From Runella rosea (GTDB lineage: Bacteria; Bacteroidota; Bacteroidia; Cytophagales; Spirosomataceae), in NCBI RefSeq assembly GCF_003325355.1, contig NZ_CP030850.1, positions 3,038,001 through 3,102,000 on the forward strand: a DNA stretch of 64,000 nt, given 5' to 3'. Below the pieces are notes generated by a model, which saw only the letters and a list, made by a program, of their open reading frames with translations, was not told the origin of the DNA and ran no database searches. Positions 35,952 to 43,528 of the stretch are shown here, piece by piece (position 1 is the stretch's first letter; the number at the start of each line of letters is the position of its first letter). The translations under genes were made by a program, and so were the position numbers.

Positions 35952-36470
35952 CTACTGAACTGGTACACACCCGTAGTAATGGCCTGGCGCTTGATTATAT
36001 TTCAGGTATTTGGTCTGGACGTATTCAGAGGTAGTAAAACCAAGAATTGTCAGTGATTTTATAAGTGTCAAATAGTCTTTTTGCGTCTGGTCGGCCGACA
36101 TCGCTACCTTACCCAAAATGTCTTTACGTTGAAGGGAGTTACAGTCTACAAAGGCCCGGAGATAACGGTCTTTGGCCATGGCATTGGTCTTTTCAAGACC
36201 TTTTTTGAGATTTTCTTGCACGTCTTTTTCGTAACAATCCAACAGCATTTTTTGGATAAAATCTGGTACGCCCAAGTCTTTGGCTCCGGGCGTATCGGTC
36301 GTTGGAATAATTGTATCCACCACCGAGACCAACATGGCTTCGTGCTCAAGCGAAAGATATGACGCCGACCTTTGGAGAGTGTTCAGGCTCCACGCTTCCG
36401 CCCAAGTGGGCAAAACGATGAATCCGCCTCCGGCCAAGGCGACATTTTTAAGAACTTCCCGTCGGTTCAT
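35952..36470 (-). CDS. Gluconate 2-dehydrogenase subunit 3-like protein
   Basis: 172 aa with a Tat-type leader MNRREVLKNVALAGGGFIVLP. Conserved segment SVVDTIIPTTDTPGAKDLGVPDFIQKMLLDCY (near residue 50) identifies the gluconate_2-dh3 family, the small subunit that accompanies GMC dehydrogenases and guides their export through the Tat pathway. It precedes the GMC gene in the same direction. Together they form a periplasmic FAD dehydrogenase passing electrons to a cytochrome not encoded here. Confidence 0.9.
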   Translation of the reverse strand: MNRREVLKNVALAGGGFIVLPTWAEAWSLNTLQRSASYLSLEHEAMLVSVVDTIIPTTDTPGAKDLGVPDFIQKMLLDCYEKDVQENLKKGLEKTNAMAKDRYLRAFVDCNSLQRKDILGKVAMSADQTQKDYLTLIKSLTILGFTTSEYVQTKYLKYNQAPGHYYGCVPVQ

Positions 36471-36533
36471 GCGTCTTTAGAGTTGCTTTGTTAACTAATA
36501 ACTTAAAGGGTTGATTTGCTATAATTTACTGAT

Positions 36534-37304
36534 TTAAAAACGTTTCATGGCTTCCGCGTAGCGGCGGCCTAGTTCGCGGGCGGCGGGGGTGTCAAAATGC
36601 GTTTTATCTCCTTTCTCTCCCAACCCTGCGGCTTCAACGCAAGCCGTGTGTTTAACTTTTCTGGGTAATTGGCGAAGTTGCTCATTGATGTCTTTTGCTT
36701 CTGGAACACGATTCACGAAGAAATCGCCCAAGGTGCCAACCACAAACGGAACCTTACGGGCCGATAATTCTTTGCGAAAACGCTTGATGAGCGCCTCTAA
36801 TTTTTGGGTATAACTTCCTACCAATGCAGGCTTGCTGTCGCTTTCGCCCTGGTGCCACAAAATCCCTTTCAATTTCCCCGCTGGTAGCGCTGCTTTTGCC
36901 CGACGAAGGGCGTCGTCGTAGGGATAACTTTTGGTTTGGTCGTGGTAGCCACCCGGCTGCCATGAGTCAATAGCCGAGCCACCCACAGCCGCTGGTATCA
37001 GACCAATGATGACCGATGTATCGGCTTCGGCCATTACGCGGGCAAATTCCAACCCTGGCCCAACGCCTGCTTCGGGTTTGTCGAAGTGCATGGGCGCAAC
37101 GGCCGGCACCCACTGATTGTCTTTGTTAAGCATCCAAATACGGGGATGCGGCGTGCGGTCAGACTCTTCCACCTTGCCGCGCCCCGCCATGTTTGACTGA
37201 CCAACGAGCAGATATAAATGCAGTTTTTTGCCTTTAAAATCAGGATTTTGGGCCACCGCTTTTAAAGAGAAAAGGACAAAAGCATAGATGAATAAGTGTT
37301 TCAT
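36534..37304 (-). CDS. Exported carbohydrate (sialate-type) O-acetylesterase, SASA/CE6-like
   Basis: 256 aa from the Met at 37304, which begins signal peptide MKHLFIYAFVLFSLKAVAQ; a frame extends upstream through the palindrome at 37341 to 37475 but is not needed. The SGNH-type catalytic block is LYLLVGQSNMAGRG (Ser in GQSN), AAVGGSAIDSW and LWHQGESDS; the Asp/His pair is in KTHFDTPA. It removes acetyl groups from glycans. It follows a sulfatase gene, so both may strip substituents before glycosidases act. Confidence 0.88.
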   Translation of the reverse strand: MKHLFIYAFVLFSLKAVAQNPDFKGKKLHLYLLVGQSNMAGRGKVEESDRTPHPRIWMLNKDNQWVPAVAPMHFDKPEAGVGPGLEFARVMAEADTSVIIGLIPAAVGGSAIDSWQPGGYHDQTKSYPYDDALRRAKAALPAGKLKGILWHQGESDSKPALVGSYTQKLEALIKRFRKELSARKVPFVVGTLGDFFVNRVPEAKDINEQLRQLPRKVKHTACVEAAGLGEKGDKTHFDTPAARELGRRYAEAMKRF

Positions 37305-37340
37305 AATGGATTGGTTTACTTTGCGTCTCTTGCGAAAATC

Positions 37341-37392
37341 CCTTGCGACCATTGCGGTTAAAAAATTATTTTTAACCGCAATGGTCGCAAGG
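37341..37392. repeat. Long perfect palindrome between sulfatase and esterase genes
   Basis: Two 24-bp arms are exact complements around a 4-nt centre (ATTA at 37365-37368). The outer end starts CCTTGCGACCATTGCGG and the inner end is an A/T run. It begins six bp after the sulfatase stop codon and lies 37 bp before the esterase ATG. No T-run follows on the minus strand, so it is more like a REP/MITE-type repeat or an mRNA-stabilising hairpin than a terminator. Confidence 0.75.
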
Positions 37393-37398
37393 AGGGAG

Positions 37399-38838
37399 TT
37401 AATCTTTAAAATATTTTTCCAAGACTTCTTTCGGTTGCCATTGGTCGGGTTTTCGTACAACGTTTTTGTAATCAAATACTTGTGATGAAATTTCCGAAGC
37501 CGTCAGCGGAAACGTATCACCGTATAGTTGCTGATGTTTCCTTAGGTCTTCCATCATTGTTTTTACCTTGGCGGTGTATTCGGGTTTTTGAGCCAAGTTA
37601 TTGAGCTCGTACGGGTCGGTCTGTAAATCAAACAGTTGGACAAAATCGACTTTTGGATAACGAATCAACTTCCAACGTCGATCACGAATAGCGCGCTGCG
37701 AGAACGTGTAGGCCGTAAAAACTTGCTCGCGCACCGATTGGGTTTTGTTTTGAATAATTCCCGACAAATCTTTTCCTTCCAAGTCTTTGGGAGCGGCTAC
37801 GTTGAGCATTTTACAGATTGTCGGAAACAGGTCGAACAGATAAACAAAAGCGTCACTTTTTTGATTTTTAGGAATTCCTTTTCCGCTCATAATCAGCGGT
37901 ACTCTCATGCTGTGCTCATAAAGGTTTTGTTTGCCCAACAGGCCATGACTGCCCATCGCCAAGCCGTTGTCGGCCGCAAAAACAATGATGGTATTTTTGT
38001 CTAATCCTTTCTCTTTCAGCTTCGCCAGAATCTTTCCAATGGCTTCGTCTAAGTGCGTAATCATGGCATAATACTCCGTGAGCTGTGATTTGATAACCTC
38101 GGTGGTTCGCGGATAAGCGGCCAGCATCTCGTCGCGCACGGTCATATCGCTGCCAAAGTTGAAGGGGTGAGCGGGCATAAAGTTTGGCGGAAGTGGCGCC
38201 GTTCCGTAGCGTTTGAGATAATCGGGCAAAGGCGAGCGCGGGTCGTGCGGGGCCGTGAACGCTACATATGTGACAAAAGGCTTATTAAGCGTTTGTTTGT
38301 CTAAAAACTGAATGGCCGTTTCGGCAAAATGATCGGTAGAGAATCCTTTTTTGATGGGAGCCGTAAAGGTTCCGTCGGGTTTTAAATCACTCATCGGGGT
38401 TTGATAATGATCGGCCATTCCGCCGAGCATTACGTTTTTGGCTTCCATAAAACTCGCCGCTACGGCGGCGGGTTCGTTGTGCCATTTGCCCGTCATAAAA
38501 GTAGAATAGCCATTTTGGCGTAACAGCATCGGCCACGTAGTGACGCCATTTAGTTTGTCAGTTACTCTAAAAAACCCTTTCCCGCTCATCAACATCGCGC
38601 GGCTCGGCGCACAAACAGCCCCGTGATTGCCCCCCAAAATATGCGCCTCACTGAATAACATACCATTGCGCGCCAATTGGTCGAGATTGGGCGTTTGGAC
38701 GTAAGGATTTCCGTAACAACCCAAGGCATCGGCGCGGAGATCGTCAGCGAAGAGAAAGAGAATGTTGGGTTTGGGAGATTGGGCGTAAACTGACTGATAA
38801 AGCAGAAAACAGAGTAATAAAGATACGTTCCGAATCAT
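37399..38838 (-). CDS. Exported type I sulfatase (S1)
   Basis: 479 aa with signal peptide MIRNVSLLLCFLLYQSVYAQ. PNILFLFADDLRADALG holds the metal-binding acids; NHGAVCAPSRAMLMSGKG has the CxPxR core whose Cys becomes formylglycine; TGKWHNE and VFAADNGLAMGSHGLLGKQNLYEH contain further catalytic residues. Related to choline- and iduronate-type sulfatases (S1_7-like, inferred). It is upstream of the esterase gene across the palindrome and differs from the sulfatase at 5677. Confidence 0.92.
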   Translation of the reverse strand: MIRNVSLLLCFLLYQSVYAQSPKPNILFLFADDLRADALGCYGNPYVQTPNLDQLARNGMLFSEAHILGGNHGAVCAPSRAMLMSGKGFFRVTDKLNGVTTWPMLLRQNGYSTFMTGKWHNEPAAVAASFMEAKNVMLGGMADHYQTPMSDLKPDGTFTAPIKKGFSTDHFAETAIQFLDKQTLNKPFVTYVAFTAPHDPRSPLPDYLKRYGTAPLPPNFMPAHPFNFGSDMTVRDEMLAAYPRTTEVIKSQLTEYYAMITHLDEAIGKILAKLKEKGLDKNTIIVFAADNGLAMGSHGLLGKQNLYEHSMRVPLIMSGKGIPKNQKSDAFVYLFDLFPTICKMLNVAAPKDLEGKDLSGIIQNKTQSVREQVFTAYTFSQRAIRDRRWKLIRYPKVDFVQLFDLQTDPYELNNLAQKPEYTAKVKTMMEDLRKHQQLYGDTFPLTASEISSQVFDYKNVVRKPDQWQPKEVLEKYFKD

Positions 38839-38955
38839 GGAGATGCCGTTGGTTTATTTCTACTTTTAAAAAGCATTTTTAGGCACCCAACTACTAAATG
38901 AAAGAACCTTATAGGGCCATAAAAAACTTATATACCCTTATAAGGTTCAAGGCTT

Positions 38956-39837
38956 TTAAAAATCCCCGTAGTTCACCTGCAAACACGGCAAGCCCAGCTC
39001 CAAGCGCCACAAATCCACGACTTGGTTACGGTCATCGAGCACGAACTGCACGAAATATTGCCCTTTTACATGCGCTTCGTAAAGCTCTTTTTTGACAACC
39101 GCATCTTTGCGCATATCTCCCGTCGCACGCATGTAGAGCGCGTGATAAAGGATATTGTTGTATTTCAACCAATTGAGCGTCGGCGTTCGTGCTTTCTCTT
39201 CTCGACCCGACATCAAAATAATTTTGACGCCCAAAGTGTAATAATTTTTGATGATTTCAGCAATGGGTTGGTTGAGATCATCCAATTCGCACGACATAGC
39301 ATCGTAAGGGCTTCGGTTTCTCAAAATAGCCAACGTACCATCCAAATCACACAGAACAGCAGGCGGTAAACTTGTATCTTGGGGCTGATAATGCGGCCCG
39401 CGCTCATCGCCCAACACGTGGGTTTTGTACATGCGCAAAATCACGTCGCGGCCTACTTTTTTCTCCCGCACTTCATCCCGCGCCAAGCTTTCTTCCAGCG
39501 AAGTATTCATTTCTCGAATCTCAATTTTCACCTGCTCACCAGTGTCTTTGGTATATTTTTCCACCACCTGACGAATCCGCTCCACGGGACGATCCGATAA
39601 ATTAGTATCATCAATAATGACGTGTTTTCCATCACGTAGGGCTTCTACCAACATCAAATCACGGACTCGCTCTACAAATTTCTCATTGTGTTTGGAATGC
39701 TCGCTGTTGTCGAGCATGGCACGGAGTTCGTCTTTGTTAAGCCGCTTGTACATGCCTTTATTTTCATCCAACAGTTGTCGGGCGAGGGTGGATTTTCCAC
39801 TCGCAGGCAAGCCGCGTAGTAAGATTACTTTTTTCAT
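38956..39837 (-). CDS. T4-like polynucleotide kinase-phosphatase (RNA end healing)
   Basis: 293 aa. The N-terminal P-loop kinase has GLPASGKST (residues 9-17), IDDTNL (Asp in the 5'-OH site) and the lid segment ARDEVREKKVGRDVI. The C-terminal phosphatase of the HAD fold has CDLDGTLA (Asp164 and Asp166), MSGREEKAR and FVLDDRNQVVDLW. This is the domain order of T4 Pnkp, which phosphorylates 5'-OH ends and removes 3'-phosphate or cyclic phosphate. The ligase gene ends 3 bp upstream, so both are surely co-transcribed. It would prepare broken RNA (for example nicked tRNA) for sealing. Confidence 0.92.
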   Translation of the reverse strand: MKKVILLRGLPASGKSTLARQLLDENKGMYKRLNKDELRAMLDNSEHSKHNEKFVERVRDLMLVEALRDGKHVIIDDTNLSDRPVERIRQVVEKYTKDTGEQVKIEIREMNTSLEESLARDEVREKKVGRDVILRMYKTHVLGDERGPHYQPQDTSLPPAVLCDLDGTLAILRNRSPYDAMSCELDDLNQPIAEIIKNYYTLGVKIILMSGREEKARTPTLNWLKYNNILYHALYMRATGDMRKDAVVKKELYEAHVKGQYFVQFVLDDRNQVVDLWRLELGLPCLQVNYGDF

Positions 39838-39840
39838 TTT

Positions 39841-40875
39841 TTACACATCATAATTGGTAAACGGCTTCTGAAAAGTTGGCCGAATTTGTTTCCAGATAAT
39901 TTCGTCATAGGGTTTTTGGTCAAACATTTTGAACAAAACCGCCGGATAACGACAGGTCTGAAAATACAGTGCCGTGTCTTTACGCGTTTCTAAAATTCGA
40001 AAATCAGCTTGGCAAATCGCTTCAATTTCTGCAAATTTCGCTAAAAGCTGCGCGTGGATTTCCTTAACCCAATCATAAAATTCATCGGGTACTTTTTCCA
40101 GAATCGGCGCTAGATCCTGCCCCGCTTTCAGATACTCCCAAATACTTACGTTAGACACCCCCGTCACAATTCGGTGGATGCGTTGGTACTCTTCAAATTT
40201 AACTTTCAAACGATAGCCGCTCCGAAACCGTACCACAAACCCTTCTTTGTTGTCCTCTTCCAAGGTTTTCAGCAAATGTAAATCATTCAGGCCGTCGTAG
40301 CGTTGGATGACGTCAAAGCCTGCATTTTCGGTCTGCCAATGCGGCGTCTCTACAATATCAATTCCCGTTTGGGTATCAATAACGGCCAGAAGTACTAATT
40401 TTCGCTCGGTTCCGTAGTCTACTACGATACGGTTTTCGGGATAAATGATTTCAAATAGATACGTTTGAGCCCGATCTAAATGCGGAATCACGTGGGCGTA
40501 TTGCGTATGTAACATCTTAGTAGCTGCCTGCGCCTGCTCGCTTGTAAACGACCCACGAGAAGCGATAAACGGCTTATCCTCATACCAATACAAAATCCCT
40601 AACGAACCATCTAATTTTTCAAAGACTTCAAAAGACTCGTTGGGAATGGCTTGATTTTCCATTTCGCCCAAGTTGAAAAACTTCCCAAAAGGACGTGCTA
40701 TAATGTTGTATTCCTCATCTAAAATCAAGCCCCGACACGCCAGTGTCAGTTCGTTCCAGACACGGTCGTATTGGGTTTTTGGGGTATAGTTGTAGATGTA
40801 TAACGGTGCCGTTGGGTGCTTCTGCACCTTAATATAGTCCTCGGCAATGAGCTGTTGTAAGGCAGAGATATTCAT
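39841..40875 (-). CDS. T4 RNA ligase 1-like RNA ligase
   Basis: 344 aa from the Met at 40875 (a longer frame begins at 40977 but is poorly conserved). Nucleotidyltransferase motif I is EKLDGSLG with Lys87 as the adenylated residue; LACRGLILDEEYNIIARPFGKFFNLGE (residues 45-71) is typical of T4 Rnl1. Motif III (YLFEIIYPENRIVV), IV (EGFVVRF) and V (LKVKFEEY) are all present. The C-terminal part (WEYLKAGQDLAPILEKVPDEFYDW) matches the Rnl1 extra domain in character. It seals 5'-PO4 to 3'-OH ends produced by the kinase-phosphatase gene downstream. Confidence 0.92.
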   Translation of the reverse strand: MNISALQQLIAEDYIKVQKHPTAPLYIYNYTPKTQYDRVWNELTLACRGLILDEEYNIIARPFGKFFNLGEMENQAIPNESFEVFEKLDGSLGILYWYEDKPFIASRGSFTSEQAQAATKMLHTQYAHVIPHLDRAQTYLFEIIYPENRIVVDYGTERKLVLLAVIDTQTGIDIVETPHWQTENAGFDVIQRYDGLNDLHLLKTLEEDNKEGFVVRFRSGYRLKVKFEEYQRIHRIVTGVSNVSIWEYLKAGQDLAPILEKVPDEFYDWVKEIHAQLLAKFAEIEAICQADFRILETRKDTALYFQTCRYPAVLFKMFDQKPYDEIIWKQIRPTFQKPFTNYDV

Positions 40876-40960
40876 CGCTGTGTTGGTTAACGATGTAAAT
40901 AAGAATGTAATTGAGGAAGATTTGGGGATCAAGGCTAAAATTTGTGGAGCAACTAACAAC

Positions 40961-40992
40961 AAAAAAGCACTTAACATTTCTGCTAAGTGCTT
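40961..40992 (-). terminator. Terminator left of the integrated element
   Basis: Stem AAGCACTTA/TAAGTGCTT (40965-40973 and 40984-40992), followed on the minus strand by a T-run. Before integration this would have been the terminator of the tRNA-Asn gene. The rest of the 305-bp gap 40876-41180 contains the left attachment site and no gene. Confidence 0.75.
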
Positions 40993-41002
40993 GATTTTTA
41001 GG

Positions 41003-41016
41003 GCTCCCGAGGCTGG
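41003..41016. other. Left attachment site of the tRNA-Asn element
   Basis: GCTCCCGAGGCTGG is an exact 14-bp copy of the tRNA-Asn 3' end found at 50748-50761. It lies 10 bp after the ancestral terminator and 164 bp before the first gene of the element. Confidence 0.75.
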
Positions 41017-41180
41017 AGGTAATTTTATTGAATAAAGCCCTAATAATCAAGCAATTAGACATTTTTAATTAGTATTGAGATAAGTTTGTATGATGTCACA
41101 AACAAATAGGAATACTTAAATTATTGTTAATCAAATAGTTAAATGCAAAATTAAAGACAACATTGTATCTATTTTTGTAT

Positions 41181-41648
41181 CTATTCGCTGAAGTCTTTCT
41201 TTAATTTTTCAATATTTTGCTTTATCGATGTTTCTAAAATGCCTTCAGGGTCTATAATAGACTTTAAAATCAAGTTTAGTTCCTCGGGTGTTTTGCCGCT
41301 TTTTTCTATATATGAATTCCCGGTATTCAAAAAAAGCTTCATCAAAGCTTCCATTTGGATAGTCATTTTCCTTAGCTTCCCTAATTCTTCATCTTTTTGG
41401 ATAAGCTTCTCATTTAGAACATTTACATCTTTTTCGGGATACTGTACATCTTCTGGAAAAAGTAGCTCCCTTAAAGTGACATCAAAAGCTTTTGCAATCT
41501 CTTCTAATTGTTCAATAGAAAGCTTTTTCCCCTTCTTTACCAGTCTGTTGTAGTTGGCCGCGTCAATATCTAACTTTTTAGACAAATCAAGTTTAGACAA
41601 AGATTTTTTTGTGCGTAAGTCTTCAATTCTTTCAGCTAAATCAATCAT
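41181..41648 (-). CDS. XRE-family repressor of the integrated element
   Basis: 155 aa. Residues 5-62 are a Cro/CI-type helix-turn-helix: IEDLRTKKSLSKLDLSKKLDIDAANYNRLVKKG then LEEIAKAFDVTLRELL. The remaining C-terminal part is a likely coiled coil (LNEKLIQKDEELGKLRKM). It is divergent from the small gene at 41915 across 266 bp containing repeated TTTGATTA boxes and a -7 box for each direction, the arrangement of a phage lysogeny switch. It probably represses excision and replication genes; the target is inferred. Confidence 0.88.
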   Translation of the reverse strand: MIDLAERIEDLRTKKSLSKLDLSKKLDIDAANYNRLVKKGKKLSIEQLEEIAKAFDVTLRELLFPEDVQYPEKDVNVLNEKLIQKDEELGKLRKMTIQMEALMKLFLNTGNSYIEKSGKTPEELNLILKSIIDPEGILETSIKQNIEKLKKDFSE

Positions 41649-41673
41649 TGTATTATCAATTTTGATTACTCCA

Positions 41674-41681
41674 CAAAGGTA
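41674..41681 (-). promoter_or_regulatory. -7 promoter box of the XRE repressor gene
   Basis: Minus-strand TACCTTTG matches TAnnTTTG and precedes the start at 41648 by 25 bp. A TTTGATTA repeat overlaps the expected transcription start. Confidence 0.55.
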
Positions 41682-41882
41682 ATATTAAATATTGCAATAC
41701 AGTAATTTCATGATATAACATCATACTACCTCATTCAATACGCATAATTTAACTTAGAAAGTACCTTTTTATACCACCCTTTACTTGCTTTCATTTACTC
41801 TTAAACACTTCCAAACACAGTACAATACTTTCATTTTTGATTATTTTTATCAGAATAATTGATTTTTATTTTCATATTTGAT

Positions 41883-41890
41883 TACATTTG
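41883..41890 (+). promoter_or_regulatory. -7 promoter box of the rightward element promoter
   Basis: TACATTTG matches TAnnTTTG, 24 bp before the ATG at 41915, and overlaps the TTTGATTA box at 41877. A TTG at 41859 could act as the -33 element. Confidence 0.55.
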
Positions 41891-41914
41891 CAATCATTTA
41901 TAATCAAATTAGAT

Positions 41915-42127
41915 ATGAACAGTAATCAAACTCCAGTACAAGATGCCTTAAACAAATACGAAAACCGTATTGGTGGCAAATTCAAACCTGATGAAAGGTT
42001 TTACGGTAAAGTGGGAATTAACCACAAACGTTTTGCCCAACTGGTAAGAGGTGAAAAACCATTATATGGATTTGAAGCCAAAAACCTTGCTTCTTTCTTC
42101 GAAGTACCCTTAGAAAACCTTATTTAA
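41915..42127 (+). CDS. Small Cro-like helix-turn-helix protein
   Basis: 70 aa from ATG 41915; an in-frame TTG at 41888 lies inside the -7 box and is rejected. The C-terminal half INHKRFAQLVRGEKPLYGFEAKNLASFFEV resembles a small XRE/Cro DNA-binding domain. First rightward gene of the element, just before the integrase. It may counter the XRE repressor or act as an excision or replication regulator. Confidence 0.8.
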   Translation: MNSNQTPVQDALNKYENRIGGKFKPDERFYGKVGINHKRFAQLVRGEKPLYGFEAKNLASFFEVPLENLI

Positions 42128-42131
42128 CAAA

Positions 42132-42162
42132 AGCCCTGAACCGTCTGGCAACGGTCAGGGCT
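42132..42162 (+). terminator. Stem-loop between the Cro-like gene and integrase
   Basis: AGCCCTGA(A)CCGT pairs with ACGGTCAGGGCT with one bulged A, then AAC and a T-run. It starts 4 bp after the Cro-like stop codon, and could terminate or attenuate transcription into the integrase. Confidence 0.7.
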
Positions 42163-42176
42163 AACTTTTTCAATCC

Positions 42177-43457
42177 ATGTTTAATCCGAAACACAAATTT
42201 ACTATGTTAAAAGTACAAAAAATCTCTCAAAAGGACTCAAGGGAGAAACGTATTCAAAAGTTTTCTATACGCCCATTTGTTAGAGGCAGTCAACTTTATT
42301 TAAGATTGACTTATAACAAAAAGAACCTTTCATTTAGTACGGGCTTAAGTTGTCCTTCTTCAAAATTAGATGCAAAAACATTTTCTATTAAAGGCAACGA
42401 ACAAACAACTATTTATCTTCAGCAGCTACGTACAGATATAGAAAGGGTAGTTGCTGACTTCAGATTGACAAAACGCCCTATTGATTTACGCGAACTGAAA
42501 AAAATAGCTGTATTAAAAGAGACAATCCATTCGACTACACCTACCCTTAACGCGTGTTTAGACATTTTTTTCAAGAATGATTTTGAATCTCTATCAGGTA
42601 TAGATTACAAGGCAAAAACAGTTGAGAAGAAGCGCTATTTAGTTGAACGTATAAAACGATATGTTTTAGAGCACCATAAAAACCCATATCTGAAATTAAC
42701 AGAACTAAAACCTGTCGATGGTCAAAATCTAGTTAATTTTTGTAAAAAGAACTTTGGACATGGTCATAATCACGCGGTACTTCATGCTGAATTTCTTAAA
42801 CGGACTCTAAATTATGCCATTGCTAACGAGTGGATAGATAAAAACCCATTGGCATTCTTTCGACCTAAGCGCGAACGAAAGGAGGTAGAAGCCCTCAGTG
42901 AAGGCGAAATTTTAAATCTTCAGCAAACGGTTTTTCATGGTCATCAATACAACTATGTGAAAGACGTTTTTCTATTCTGCTGTTATACTGGGCTATCGTA
43001 CATTGATGTAAGTCGATTAGATAATACATTCTTTGTCACTCTCAAAAACGGTGATAAGATGATAAAAATTGGACGTGGAAAAAATGAAAACCCTTGCATT
43101 ATCCCTTTAGTACCGCAAGCACTGGAAATACTTGATAAATACGCTGAAAATGAAGATTGCTTGAGTCGAGAGCGTTTATTGCCTGTCTATGCGAATCAGG
43201 TTATGAATAGAATTTTAAAAGAAATTCAGGCCATCTGTCATATCAAGCTGAAACTTACAACCCACGTTGCCCGTAAAACTTGTGCTTCATACTTCATTGC
43301 TAACGGTGTACCTCTTACCAGTGTAGCAACAATGTTAGGTCATAAAAAAACCAGTACAACAGAGTTATACTACACCCAACGTACTGAAGAGGCCGTAATT
43401 CGTCATATACAAGAGTTTAAAGAGCGTAAAGGTTTAGACAATTCAAAAGCTGTCTAA
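42177..43457 (+). CDS. Tyrosine recombinase/integrase (IntDOT-like)
   Basis: 426 aa (a second start Met at 42204 is possible). An N-terminal arm-binding part (FVRGSQLYLRLTYNKKN) and SAM-like core (HAVLHAEFLKRTLNYAIANEWIDKNPL) precede the catalytic domain. CCYTGLSYIDVSRLD has Ser where classical integrases have the first catalytic Arg, as in Bacteroides CTnDOT integrase. THVARKTCAS supplies the H-x-x-R, MLGHKKTSTTELYYT the His and the nucleophilic Tyr. It would catalyse integration into the tRNA-Asn 3' end. Confidence 0.93.
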   Translation: MFNPKHKFTMLKVQKISQKDSREKRIQKFSIRPFVRGSQLYLRLTYNKKNLSFSTGLSCPSSKLDAKTFSIKGNEQTTIYLQQLRTDIERVVADFRLTKRPIDLRELKKIAVLKETIHSTTPTLNACLDIFFKNDFESLSGIDYKAKTVEKKRYLVERIKRYVLEHHKNPYLKLTELKPVDGQNLVNFCKKNFGHGHNHAVLHAEFLKRTLNYAIANEWIDKNPLAFFRPKRERKEVEALSEGEILNLQQTVFHGHQYNYVKDVFLFCCYTGLSYIDVSRLDNTFFVTLKNGDKMIKIGRGKNENPCIIPLVPQALEILDKYAENEDCLSRERLLPVYANQVMNRILKEIQAICHIKLKLTTHVARKTCASYFIANGVPLTSVATMLGHKKTSTTELYYTQRTEEAVIRHIQEFKERKGLDNSKAV

Positions 43458-43460
43458 CAA

Positions 43461-43490
43461 AAAGCCGCATCCTTTATAGGATGTGGCTTT
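43461..43490 (+). terminator. Terminator after the integrase
   Basis: AAAGCCGCATCC pairs with GGATGTGGCTTT (one G-U pair) around a 6-nt loop, 3 bp after the integrase stop, followed by a short T/C run. Confidence 0.65.
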
Positions 43491-43528
43491 CTAATCATTT
43501 TTGATAATATTTTAATAAGTACAAAGTT

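Larger units (their letters stand above)
41661..41909. promoter_or_regulatory. Operator repeats TTTGATTA in the divergent control region
   Basis: The 8-mer TTTGATTA occurs at 41661-41668, 41836-41843 and 41877-41884, and inverted at 41901-41908. The last two form a 9-bp perfect inverted repeat (ATTTGATTA/TAATCAAAT, 16-bp spacing) across the rightward -7 box. The copy at 41661 lies just after the leftward -7 box. This is the expected layout for a repressor that controls both directions. Confidence 0.6.

Noticed and set aside
37305-37475. N-terminal extension of the esterase through the palindrome
   Set aside because: Encodes low-complexity sequence from the palindrome and hides a clear signal peptide at 37304.
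41888-41914. TTG start of the Cro-like gene
   Set aside because: It overlaps the -7 box; the ATG at 41915 fits better.
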